Below are positions 34,331 through 41,280 of a stretch of DNA of 44,720 nt, one piece after another. The translations under genes and the position numbers were made by a program. Under the pieces are notes generated by a model. It saw nothing but the letters and a program-made list of their open reading frames with translations, searched no databases and was not told where the DNA came from. The DNA lies in NCBI GenBank assembly GCA_028818775.1, contig JAPPNE010000167.1, forward strand, positions 1 through 44,720, read 5' to 3'. Each line of letters begins with the position of its first letter. Positions within the stretch are counted from its first letter, which is position 1. This DNA comes from Deltaproteobacteria bacterium. Lineage in GTDB: Bacteria > Desulfobacterota > Binatia > UBA9968 > JAJDTQ01.

Positions 34331-34597
34331 ATGAAGAAGGCAGACTTCCGCCAGTTCTACCGCGACGCTCATGCCGTCGACTGCCTAAGCGAGCGCGAGA
34401 AGATATTCCTCGGCCTCGCCGTTGCCATGACGCGCAACTGCGATCCCTGAGTGGACCGCCGCCTTGCGGACGCAAGGAAAGCAGACATTCCCGAGGAACA
34501 CCTCGACGCCGCGGTGGACGTCATCGCCGCCGTGGACGCCGGCATCCTCCAGTCCCTCAACCAGCGCATCAAGCAGCGTCACAAGGAACGGGAATAA
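34331..34597 (+). CDS. candidate selenoprotein: AhpD/CMD-like protein with CxxU
   Basis: The frame from the ATG at 34331 (AGGAGAG ribosome binding site upstream) meets an in-frame TGA at 34448-34450 and continues, without another stop, to TAA at 34595-34597. Read through, it gives an 88-residue protein. The TGA is codon 40, in the motif NCDP-U, exactly where carboxymuconolactone decarboxylase/AhpD-like proteins have CxxC. The part before (LSEREKIFLGLAVAMTRNC) and the part after (ADARKADIPEEHLDAAVDVI) are both standard for the family, so the TGA is not a real stop. A hairpin of bacterial SECIS type follows 17 bases later. The usual His four residues after the second Cys is Arg44 here. Likely role: thiol/selenol peroxidase-type redox. 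A nonsense mutation is the alternative. Confidence 0.8.
34462..34477 (+). promoter_or_regulatory. bacterial SECIS-like hairpin after the in-frame TGA
   Basis: CCTTGC (34462-34467) and GCAAGG (34472-34477) form a perfect 6-bp stem with loop GGAC (34468-34471). The loop begins 17 bases after the TGA and has G in its first two positions. Known bacterial SECIS elements have an apical loop about 16-37 bases after the UGA and a G at loop position 1 or 2, so this fits. The hairpin lies inside the coding frame, as expected in bacteria. Confidence 0.7.
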
Positions 34598-34666
34598 CCC
34601 GTTCCACGGGCCGGCCGCGTCCTTGAAACCCGCCCTCCGAGGTGGTAAAGGTCTAGGTCCCACAGT

Positions 34667-34743
34667 GGTCGCATAGCTCAGTCGGCTAGAGCGCTTGCCT
34701 CACATGCAAGAGGTCGCAGGTTCGAGTCCTGCTGCGACCACCA
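34667..34743 (+). tRNA. tRNA-Val (anticodon CAC)
   Basis: This is a 77-base cloverleaf. The acceptor GGTCGCA (34667-34673) pairs with TGCGACC (34733-34739), followed by discriminator A and an encoded CCA. The D arm is GCTCAGTCGGCTAGAGC. The anticodon stem is CTTGC/GCAAG, with CAC at 34701-34703. The T arm contains GCAGGTTCGAGTCCTGC. It reads GTG codons. The downstream DNA changes in base composition and carries a foreign-looking operon, as is common at tRNA integration sites. Confidence 0.97.
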
Positions 34744-34831
34744 TCCCACTTGTTGCGGGACACCCTTGACATTCGCTTCTGAAGACTGCATATAGAAGGT
34801 GTCTCACCTGCCACGAGTAGGAGGAGCATTC

Positions 34832-34861
34832 GAAGCCGTCCGGGTTCGCTTGGGCGGCTTC
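34832..34861 (-). terminator. terminator-like hairpin of the tRNA-adjacent operon
   Basis: GAAGCCGTCC (34832-34841) pairs with GGGCGGCTTC (34852-34861) with one mismatch and a 10-base loop. It lies immediately after the minus-strand stop at 34864. No T-run follows, so it is a terminator-like or mRNA-end structure. Confidence 0.5.
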
Positions 34862-34863
34862 AG

Positions 34864-35325
34864 CTATTTGACCTTCCGCACTATCCTAAACGACGAAAGT
34901 TGTTCAATTCGCCGATGTTGGTCGGTGCAGTAGGCGGTTTTGAGCAGCCAAGAATTCTGTCGTTGGGCGAGCACCACCAAGTACTCCTCACGATACCAGA
35001 GCAAGGTGTTGGTTTCGTTTGTTCTGGTGTTCCGCCATTCGTCGATTTCTGGGTGTTTCCCGGCGTTTTGAATCACCCACCGTATCCAACGAAGGCGTTC
35101 GCAACGGCGCAGATCCGGCGTACGTTCGTCTTCCGCATGCCCCTGCTGAACCAAATGCCAGAAAGAGGCCCAACGTCCACCGGTCTCCGGAATACGGCGA
35201 CAAGCGATTTTCTTGCCGCGAAACTCGAGTCCGCTACGCGCGAGCTCATCAATGAAGACACGGTAAAGCTCGTGCTCGTAGACATCCCAGTTGCCGTTGA
35301 ACTGGAGAAGATCAGGGGGCCTCAT
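34864..35325 (-). CDS. hypothetical protein, last gene of the DUF3800 operon
   Basis: Predicted protein of 153 residues. The ATG at 35325 overlaps the TGA of the DUF3800 gene (ATGA), which fixes this start. I do not recognise the family. It is rich in Arg, Trp and charged residues (RRIPETGGRWASFWHLVQQG, RRCERLRWIRWVIQNAG). The C-terminal half (LWYREEYLVVLAQRQNSWLLKTAYC) looks like a small beta-sheet of the kind seen in RelE/barnase-like RNases carried by phages and toxin systems. That comparison is weak. Coupled translation with DUF3800 indicates the two products work together. Confidence 0.7.
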   Translation of the reverse strand: MRPPDLLQFNGNWDVYEHELYRVFIDELARSGLEFRGKKIACRRIPETGGRWASFWHLVQQGHAEDERTPDLRRCERLRWIRWVIQNAGKHPEIDEWRNTRTNETNTLLWYREEYLVVLAQRQNSWLLKTAYCTDQHRRIEQLSSFRIVRKVK

Positions 35326-36041
35326 CTTGCTAGATCCCGTGCGCGCCAAACCAGGATGTTGAATTTATCGGAGGCTAGCGGCGAGGTGCGGGTAAGCGCT
35401 TGCTCTCCAAATTGTTGGCGGAGCCGTCCCATGACAGCTACTTTTGCCTGATTGCCGACAAGTCCTCGATTGGCGTAGGTCAAAGCGCCGATAAGAAGGT
35501 CAGACATCTGCAATAACTCACTCTCGTCGGATCTAATCTGTTGTACACGCTCGACGTGTTCGCGACCGAAATCGTGCAGACTGTTGGCCAGAACTTCGTG
35601 GAGTTTCCTCGTCTTGGGACCACCTCTCGTATCCTTTAAATCCAGATAGAAGCGGTAACGTTGGGCCGGTTCAAACACCGGGCGGAGCATCGTGAAGTAC
35701 ATCTTGTAGTACCAATCATCGTGCGACTGATCGAAGCGGGCATGATCCAGGCGGTGCTTGTCAGGAACTACAAGTCCGCGGAATTGCAAGCGGTCATCGG
35801 TGAGAAAGATCTCCAGCAAGGCCAAGTAGAAGGCGGTTTTGGCCGGAGAAACTTTGGTCCACTTTGCCTCGAAGGAGGGTTTCAACCCGAACTCCACCTT
35901 TAGCTTCCGTATCCGGACCGACAGGTCCTCAACAAAGCGCTTCTCACAAAAGACCGCCCCCCAAGCCATGACGGGGATGCGGTCATGCTCCAGATGGCAA
36001 CTCTCGTCGCAATAGACGTTGAATGTCTTGGTGTCATTCAT
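35322..36041 (-). CDS. DUF3800 domain protein
   Basis: Predicted protein of 239 residues from the ATG at 36041, with GGAGA upstream. VYCDESCHLEHDRIPVMAWGAV at the start has the D-E-S motif of DUF3800. Further acidic residues (FYLDLKDTRGG; RSDESELLQMSDLLIGALTY) complete the RNase H-like pattern, with final acids in SDESELLQMSD. DUF3800 proteins have a predicted RNase H-like nuclease fold and occur often in mobile and defence islands; their role is not established. The start overlaps the stop of a 23-residue ORF and the stop overlaps the start of the next gene. Confidence 0.9.
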   Translation of the reverse strand: MNDTKTFNVYCDESCHLEHDRIPVMAWGAVFCEKRFVEDLSVRIRKLKVEFGLKPSFEAKWTKVSPAKTAFYLALLEIFLTDDRLQFRGLVVPDKHRLDHARFDQSHDDWYYKMYFTMLRPVFEPAQRYRFYLDLKDTRGGPKTRKLHEVLANSLHDFGREHVERVQQIRSDESELLQMSDLLIGALTYANRGLVGNQAKVAVMGRLRQQFGEQALTRTSPLASDKFNILVWRARDLAR

Positions 36042-36109
36042 GCAATTGTTTCTCCGTTCACTTTGACAAGGCCCTCCGTAGCGCTGCCCTGCTTCATTCT
36101 CTTCGTCAT
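36038..36109 (-). CDS. small ORF (23 residues) in the DUF3800 operon
   Basis: ATG at 36109-36107 begins two bases after the TGA of the upstream gene (TGAGGATG). The frame ends in a TGA overlapping the ATG of the DUF3800 gene (ATGA). The product is 23 residues, basic at the N terminus (MTKRMKQ) and then EGLVKVNGETIA. Two tight junctions in a row suggest it is translated, either as a real micropeptide or as a coupling leader for DUF3800. A 23-codon frame could also arise by chance. Confidence 0.4.
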   Translation of the reverse strand: MTKRMKQGSATEGLVKVNGETIA

Positions 36110-36111
36110 CC

Positions 36112-36663
36112 TCAACTACCGTCCACTGCGATTCGACCTCGTTCTCCTGGATATGCTGCTCCGTCTTTCACTCGCCACAGGATACGGATATCCAGAGGTA
36201 TTCCAAACTTTTTTGACATGGTCACCATCGCTTGGCTCGCTCCGTTCGCGGGTTGGCCCTGAACGGAGATGTCAATCTCTGGGAGGTAGCTGAAACCCTC
36301 ATCTTCCTTGGGTCCCTTCACCATGTTTGCCGGACAGCTTTCTTGGAGTCTTTCAAAGCTGCCGGCCCGCTTCATGGCGTGTCGCAAAACCTCATCGAGA
36401 AGCCGATTCCAGTTTGGTTTGGAGATTGGCTGTCCCCCGATTGACGCTTCGAGTACCTTGGAGTGCGTCAGGTTCGGTAACGCGTTGGGGTTGAGCCGAC
36501 GCTCTGCTTCAGCCGCTTGTTTGCTTACTGGAGGATGCTGGTTGACCTGCTGTTCAAGGGCATCGAGCACACGAGTGATCACCGTGTCGGGTGTGTCAAC
36601 GAACGGCTTGGCATAGCGCTGCAGTCGCTCAAACGTGGACTGTAGTATCGAGATTTCTGGCAT
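36112..36663 (-). CDS. conserved hypothetical with ribbon-helix-helix/SeqA-N-like start; likely DNA-binding
   Basis: Predicted protein of 183 residues. GGAGGA six bases before the ATG at 36663 decides this start over an upstream one at 36681. The N terminus (EISILQSTFERLQRYAKPF then DTPDTVITRVLDALEQQV) fits a strand-helix-helix DNA-binding or dimerisation element like SeqA-N. The C-terminal part (LTHSKVLEASIGG, NWNRLLDEVLRHAMKRAG, VKGPKEDEGFSYLPEIDISV, GAAYPGERGRI) belongs to a conserved group seen beside defence genes. Pipelines sometimes call it a 'SepA family' protein, which says little about function. Its own promoter contains a perfect inverted repeat, suggesting autoregulation. Confidence 0.75.
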   Translation of the reverse strand: MPEISILQSTFERLQRYAKPFVDTPDTVITRVLDALEQQVNQHPPVSKQAAEAERRLNPNALPNLTHSKVLEASIGGQPISKPNWNRLLDEVLRHAMKRAGSFERLQESCPANMVKGPKEDEGFSYLPEIDISVQGQPANGASQAMVTMSKKFGIPLDIRILWRVKDGAAYPGERGRIAVDGS

Positions 36664-36679
36664 TGCATTCCTCCATACC

Positions 36680-36736
36680 ATATTCTGCTAGAATATATAG
36701 AGCATATTTCACATAAAATCAAGTATATTCTGGCTA
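36680..36736 (-). promoter_or_regulatory. AT-rich promoter with overlapping palindromic operator
   Basis: On the minus strand TTGATT (36722-36717) and TATATA (36699-36694) are 17 bases apart. ATATTC-TGCTA-GAATAT (36680-36696) is a perfect inverted repeat over the -10 and start region. A related half-site, ATATTCTGGCTA, is at 36725-36736 just upstream of -35. This is the layout of a repressed promoter. The stretch is strikingly AT-rich in an otherwise high-GC window. Confidence 0.65.
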
Positions 36737-36743
36737 TTTCTCA

Positions 36744-37344
36744 TGGATCCACAGTGATCCACATGAGCGGGCACGGAACCTTCCCCTACGCGCTGCAAGG
36801 ATAACTGAGGCAGCATCAGCATTATTCCAGGAGTATCCGAGACTGATGGACGAGACATCCAGGGTTGTCTAGACTGCGCCGCCGATCAGGACCCGAAGTG
36901 CCTCGATGCGCACGGCCACGGCACCCGCAGTCGCGCTGTTCCCGATGCGGTGATCGGCGCTGTGCTGTGGCGGGATGACGATGAAGCCCGCATCCGCCAG
37001 CGCTCCGGCCGTCAACTGGTGGTTACGGAAACGTCCGCGTGGAATACGTATTCGGTGCCGCGCCAGAGCCAAGACGGAGGGCGCCTGCTCTCCCATGGCA
37101 GGAAAGCCAGGACGAGAGCTGCCACGGCTGCCCAGTGGAGAGGCCGGCGACTTGCTCCATGTCTCCTACAATAAGTAAGGGGAGGACGCGTTGCCTGTAG
37201 GCAAGGCTATGAAGCCAAGTCCCTCGGCGGACAACTCATGGTGAAACGGCTGCCGGCGGGCCACGGGGCCCGCATCGGCGGATCTTGCACCTCGACAGAC
37301 TGCGCGTTAATCTTCCGGCTAATCCTACCATCGGAGGACAGGAC
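36744..37344. other. 600-base stretch with no recognisable gene
   Basis: GC content returns to the level of the flanks. Short open frames exist on both strands (for example minus 37096-36869) but none has a good ribosome binding site or a recognisable family. A small hairpin, TTGCCTGTAGGCAA, is at 37190-37203, and GGATCCACAGTGATCC at 36745-36760 is an imperfect palindrome. I see no copy of the tRNA-Val 3' end that could mark the far border of an integrated element. Confidence 0.5.
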
Positions 37345-38505
37345 ATGAGTACCGATTTGAAGATGTTTCTTTTGACCGCCGACAACTTGGTGCGCTGCCA
37401 TTGGGACGGCCGTTCCCGGCAGGTGGAGGTGCTGGACCGGGTGATGGACGGAGAGGTGCTGCGGGAGGTGGCGCGGGACGCGGGGGATCCGAACCGGCTC
37501 TACGCCGCGACCGGCACGGAGATTCACGTGAGCGAGGACGGCGGCGAGAGCTGGAAGTGGATTCCGTCCGGTGGTCTGGACTACCGGGACATCTGGACGA
37601 TGCAGGCACATCCCACCCGGTCGGGGGAGGTCTACGTAGGCACGTTGCCGGCGGCGGTTTACGTGAGCGACAACGGCGGGCGGTCGTTCCGCGAGTTGAC
37701 GGCCTTCCGCAAGATCGAGGACTACGCCCGCTGGACCTTTCCGCCGCCGCCCCATGTGCCGCACATCCGCTGCATCGTGCTGGACGGCCGGGTGCCGGAT
37801 GAAGTCGTCGTGGGGGTCGAGGAAGGCGGCGTGGTGCGGAGCAGCGACCGGGGCGAGACCTGGGAGGACATCAGCGGACCGTCGAGCGGTGCCGCGTACC
37901 CCGAGTACAACGACCCGGCGGGCCTGTTGCCGTACCAGATGGGCGCCCACGAGGACGGGCGCGTCTATCGCGACGTGCACTGGGTGATGCGCGATCCCTC
38001 GAGCCTCGACACGCTGTACGCCACCACCGGCATCGGCACTTATCGCACCGACGACGGCGGCGCGTCCTGGCGCAAGCTGGAATACGACATGGGACGCTCC
38101 TACGCCATTCCCTTCGACATCCATCCCGGCGTGCCGGAACGCATCTTTCTGGGCGCGGCGGAGAACGGTCCCACGTCCTGGAAGGGCCATCGCACGGTCC
38201 GTCCCGGTCCCTACAACACCATCCGCTTCAGCCGGGACACCTCGGAGGAGCTGGGCGGCGCCAAGTCCGCCATCCTGCGCAGCGACGACCGCGGCGCGAC
38301 GTGGCGCAAGCTCGAAGGCGGCCTGCCCCAGGGGCATGTGCACATGACGAGTTGCGTGGCGGTGCATCCCGCCGATCCCGATACCGTGGTCATCGGCTAC
38401 ACCGACGGTTCGGTCTACGCCAGCCACGATGCCGGCGAGGCGTGGGAGAGGCTGGAACTGCCGGAAACCCGGCTTTACGGGGTGCGGTTGCTGTCCGATT
38501 CGTGA
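37345..38505 (+). CDS. Asp-box (BNR/VPS10-like) beta-propeller protein, second copy
   Basis: Predicted protein of 386 residues; CGGAGGACAGGAC precedes the ATG at 37345. Six Asp-box motifs are present: SEDGGESW, SDNGGRSF, SSDRGETW, TDDGGASW, SDDRGATW and SHDAGEAW. There is no signal peptide. It shares architecture and several phrases (PPPHVPHIRCI versus PPHIAHAKHI) with the protein at 14817-15890, so the two are paralogues. Glycosidase activity, often assigned automatically, is not supported by visible catalytic residues. It is convergent with the DUF3891 gene. Confidence 0.87.
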   Translation: MSTDLKMFLLTADNLVRCHWDGRSRQVEVLDRVMDGEVLREVARDAGDPNRLYAATGTEIHVSEDGGESWKWIPSGGLDYRDIWTMQAHPTRSGEVYVGTLPAAVYVSDNGGRSFRELTAFRKIEDYARWTFPPPPHVPHIRCIVLDGRVPDEVVVGVEEGGVVRSSDRGETWEDISGPSSGAAYPEYNDPAGLLPYQMGAHEDGRVYRDVHWVMRDPSSLDTLYATTGIGTYRTDDGGASWRKLEYDMGRSYAIPFDIHPGVPERIFLGAAENGPTSWKGHRTVRPGPYNTIRFSRDTSEELGGAKSAILRSDDRGATWRKLEGGLPQGHVHMTSCVAVHPADPDTVVIGYTDGSVYASHDAGEAWERLELPETRLYGVRLLSDS

Positions 38506-38551
38506 TGCGGTCCCGACAGGCGGGAGTGTCCCGTCTGACAGGCCGTAGCCG

Positions 38552-39397
38552 TCAGCTCGAACAGAGCGTGTGCGTCACGGTGATGCGCTCGCCGCGATAG
38601 AACTCGTTCAGGAAATCGTCCGCGTCGGCGTAGCGCCGGTTCGGCACCAGCCGGGCGGGGAAGCTGAACACCAGCGGGTCCACCGCGAACGGGTAGGGAT
38701 CGAGGACGGCGCGGTGCTCGGCCACGGTATCGATGTGGATGTGCACGGGGGGCTCCCCCTTCCGGGTGGGCACGTCCACGTCGTTGAGCGTGTCGCTGGG
38801 ACCGAGCTTCCGTTTCTTGCTGTTCAGGGGATAGCGGTTGCACACGTACTGCGCGAGCTGGTCGAACACCTCGATGTAATCGTAGTTGGTCCAGATTCGC
38901 TCCTCGGAAGTGTAGTCCGCAAATTCTTCGGACTGGGCCAACTCGGCGGCCAGGCGTTTCCTCAGCTCTTCCTGATGGTCCACGTACGCGCGCACCCGCG
39001 GATCGGCGGTGCGATCCGGCGGATGGGTGTACTTGCCGTAGCCGGCGTTCATCAGCGCCACCCCGTGCATGGCGATCAGCATGGCCGCGTAGGGATCCCG
39101 CTGCAGCACGTTGTCCACCACGTTCTTGTAGAAGTCCAGTCGCAACTGGCCGAGGAACTTGAAGCTGCCGTCATGGTAGTCCATGGGGAAGTTCTCGTCG
39201 TTCAACGTGGCCGGCTTCATCTCCCATTCCCACCAGCCGTGGTCGTGCTCTTGGGCCGCCAGCACGACGGATGCATACGGCTCCGGGCGGTCGAACTCCT
39301 CGTTGCCCCAGTGGGCGGCGAAGAAGCCCGCCACACGTGAGTGGTCGAACTGGAGCGCCAGCATCAACTGCGAATCGTTGTAAGGATTGACCATCAT
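38552..39397 (-). CDS. DUF3891 family protein
   Basis: Predicted protein of 281 residues; two adjacent ATGs (39397 and 39394) follow GAGGAGAAG. FDHSRVAGFFAAHWGNEEF, VVLAAQEHDHGWWEWE and AAMLIAMHGVALMNAG carry conserved His and Asp residues typical of DUF3891, which looks like an HD-type metal-dependent protein. The function is unknown. The C-terminal half (VHIHIDTVAEHRAVLDPYPF) is also conserved. It lies about 60 bases downstream of the TTT solute-binding protein on the same strand and is probably co-transcribed. Confidence 0.88.
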   Translation of the reverse strand: MMVNPYNDSQLMLALQFDHSRVAGFFAAHWGNEEFDRPEPYASVVLAAQEHDHGWWEWEMKPATLNDENFPMDYHDGSFKFLGQLRLDFYKNVVDNVLQRDPYAAMLIAMHGVALMNAGYGKYTHPPDRTADPRVRAYVDHQEELRKRLAAELAQSEEFADYTSEERIWTNYDYIEVFDQLAQYVCNRYPLNSKKRKLGPSDTLNDVDVPTRKGEPPVHIHIDTVAEHRAVLDPYPFAVDPLVFSFPARLVPNRRYADADDFLNEFYRGERITVTHTLCSS

Positions 39398-39459
39398 GGC
39401 GAATCTTCTCCTCGGCCCCCCAGCGGTGTCTTCCGGCATCCGTGGTCGGCCGCACGCGG

Positions 39460-40434
39460 CTATTTCTTCTTGAGCGCGTCCAGCATGGGCTGACGGTACT
39501 TGCTGTACAGGTCCACGAACACCTTCATGTCGCCGGCCGCCGCCGCGGCGTTCCCCGGCACCAGCGGGATGCCGAACGAAGCGGCCCAATCCTTGTACGG
39601 TTTGCTGTCCATGGTCTTCAACAACAGGCTCTCCCACTTCTTGTGGAGGTCCTTGGACAGTCCCGGAGGCCCGACCATGGCGCGGAACACCTTGACGATG
39701 AGGTTCTTGTAGCCCAGCTCGATGGCCGTGGGAGTATCCGGGGCGTTCTTGGCGCGGCTTTCGCCGAGGTTGACGATGGGCACGATTTCACCCGACCGGA
39801 TATACGGCAGCGTGGAGGGGTGGTCGATGGGCTGCGTAAACACGTCGAAGTCACCCCGAAGCAGGCCCGGCAGCGTCTCGCCGGTACCGCCGTAGCCGGC
39901 CACCACGTCGAACGGGATCTTCAGCTCGTTGGCCGCCAGAAACGCGTGGACCCAACGCGCGATGCCGATGCCCTCGACCCCCCAGGTCACGCGCTTGGCC
40001 TTCTGCAGGTCCTTGACGGTGCGGTAAGGCGATTCGCGGCGAACCAGCAGCGCCTCCGCCTCTTGCGAGCTCACCACCGCGAGCCAGGTGAACTTGTCGA
40101 TGTCGTAACCGACGTTGTCGCGGATCATCTGGGTTCCCAGCATGCCGTCGGCGTAGATGTGTCCGATGGTGTAGCCGTCGGGCTTGGCGCGGTACATGGC
40201 CACGGTTCCGGTGATGCCGCCGGCGCCGACGACGTTCTTGACGATGACGTCGACGTCTTTCGGCAACAAGGGCTTCATGTAGCGTCCCAGGGCCCTGGCA
40301 ATGGCATCGAACCCGCCCCCCGGCGAAGCGTGCACGAGTATCGTGATGTCGCGGTTGGGAAACTCCGCCTGAACGGTTCCGGCGAATACCATGAGGCCAA
40401 AGGCGGCGAACAAGGCGGCGAATGTCCTCTTCAT
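39460..40434 (-). CDS. Bug-type substrate-binding protein of a tripartite tricarboxylate transporter
   Basis: Predicted protein of 324 residues; AGGAGG precedes the ATG at 40434. A Sec signal peptide (MKRTFAALFAAFGLMVFAGTVQA) is followed by a Bug/TctC fold: FPNRDITILVHASPGGGFDAIARAL, VVGAGGITGTVAMYRAKPDGYTIG and VWGVEGIG-like loops. These proteins bind carboxylates in the periplasm for TctAB membrane partners. No tctA or tctB gene is in the window, so it may serve a distant transporter or act as a sensor, as orphan Bug proteins often do. Confidence 0.9.
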   Translation of the reverse strand: MKRTFAALFAAFGLMVFAGTVQAEFPNRDITILVHASPGGGFDAIARALGRYMKPLLPKDVDVIVKNVVGAGGITGTVAMYRAKPDGYTIGHIYADGMLGTQMIRDNVGYDIDKFTWLAVVSSQEAEALLVRRESPYRTVKDLQKAKRVTWGVEGIGIARWVHAFLAANELKIPFDVVAGYGGTGETLPGLLRGDFDVFTQPIDHPSTLPYIRSGEIVPIVNLGESRAKNAPDTPTAIELGYKNLIVKVFRAMVGPPGLSKDLHKKWESLLLKTMDSKPYKDWAASFGIPLVPGNAAAAAGDMKVFVDLYSKYRQPMLDALKKK

Positions 40435-40538
40435 GTCACCCTCCTGTGGTTGGTTCGGAACGAAACGCGCATTATAGGGTCGCGCCGGAGTCGGTGTCAA
40501 CGACGAAATTTTTGGTCGGAGAGTTTGTGATGGACCCG

Positions 40539-40567
40539 TTGACACGTGCGGTTCCGATGCTTACCTT
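40539..40567 (+). promoter_or_regulatory. promoter candidate of the Hsp20 gene
   Basis: A perfect TTGACA (40539-40544) is followed after 17 bases by TACCTT (40562-40567), 64 bases before the hsp20 start. No sigma32-type CTTGAAA/CCCCAT pair and no CIRCE element are seen, so heat control, if any, is not explained here. Confidence 0.5.
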
Positions 40568-40631
40568 CCGTTCGCAACGAGGAGCTCCATGGCAGTTCGG
40601 TAAGAACGTTACAAGGAAGGAGGTACGAACC

Positions 40632-41090
40632 ATGTTGGGTTATGAAGTGACGAGGTGGAACCCGCTTCTGCACAATGGACATCGGGAATTCGATGCCATG
40701 TTCGACCGGTTCCTGGGACGCCACGAGAGGAACGGCGGTTGGATGCCTCCGATGGACGCATTCACGCGCGACAACCACTACGTGATCCGGATCGACATGC
40801 CCGGGGTGGATCCGAAGGACCTGGACATCCAGGTGGAAGGCAGGGTCCTGTCCATCAAGGGAGAGCGCAAGGGCGAGGAGAAGGGGCATTACCTGCGGGA
40901 GACGTTTCGCGGCAAGTTCGAACGTACCGTCAGGCTGCCCGCGGGGCTCGCCACCGACAAGCTGGAAGCCCGCTACAAGAACGGCGTGATCGAGATTTCG
41001 GTGCCGTTGCCCGCCCAGGCGGTGGGACGCAAGGTGCCGGTCCATATCGACGCGGCCGAACCCAAGGCGGTCGACGCCGCCGGTGCCTAG
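40632..41090 (+). CDS. Hsp20/alpha-crystallin family small heat shock protein
   Basis: Predicted protein of 152 residues; AAGGAGGTACGAACC before the ATG at 40632 fixes the start, although the frame is open upstream. The alpha-crystallin domain runs from about 38 to 136: DAFTRDNHYVIRIDMPGVDP, DLDIQVEGRVLSIKGER, and the signature YKNGVIEISVPL. It binds unfolding proteins without ATP. The C-terminal I-x-I motif is replaced by VPV in KVPVHI. A strong terminator follows. It is divergent from the TTT binding protein. Confidence 0.95.
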   Translation: MLGYEVTRWNPLLHNGHREFDAMFDRFLGRHERNGGWMPPMDAFTRDNHYVIRIDMPGVDPKDLDIQVEGRVLSIKGERKGEEKGHYLRETFRGKFERTVRLPAGLATDKLEARYKNGVIEISVPLPAQAVGRKVPVHIDAAEPKAVDAAGA

Positions 41091-41119
41091 CCGCCCGGCG
41101 GGCCCAGGTCTGTCAGCAA

Positions 41120-41149
41120 GGGGTCTCCCGTCATGGGAGGCCCCTTTTT
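41120..41149 (+). terminator. rho-independent terminator of hsp20
   Basis: GGGGTCTCCC (41120-41129), loop GTCAT, and GGGAGGCCCC (41135-41144) form a 10-bp stem with one G-U pair, followed by TTTTT (41145-41149). It is 30 bases after the hsp20 stop. Confidence 0.9.
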
Positions 41150-41280
41150 CATACCTCGACGATGGGCTGCCCGATGATCCACAGGCTGAAGATCGTGTAG
41201 CCGACCATGAGCCTCTACGAGGCCGATTCCCGGTCGAGGATTCGGCCGTAACGAGTGCGCCGCATCGCCGGCGCCGTCCC

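Noticed and set aside
34331..34450. A short 39-residue gene ending at the TGA, or a pseudogene
   Set aside because: Family similarity continues in the same frame directly after the TGA, which replaces the second CxxC cysteine, and a SECIS-like hairpin follows. A pseudogene would not be expected to show all three.
36869..37174. Short open frames on both strands between the tRNA-linked operon and the second Asp-box gene
   Set aside because: No ribosome binding site, no recognisable motif and no supporting neighbours.
34667..37344. A complete integrative element with att sites at tRNA-Val
   Set aside because: No integrase gene and no second copy of the tRNA 3' end were found, so only a tRNA-adjacent island can be claimed.
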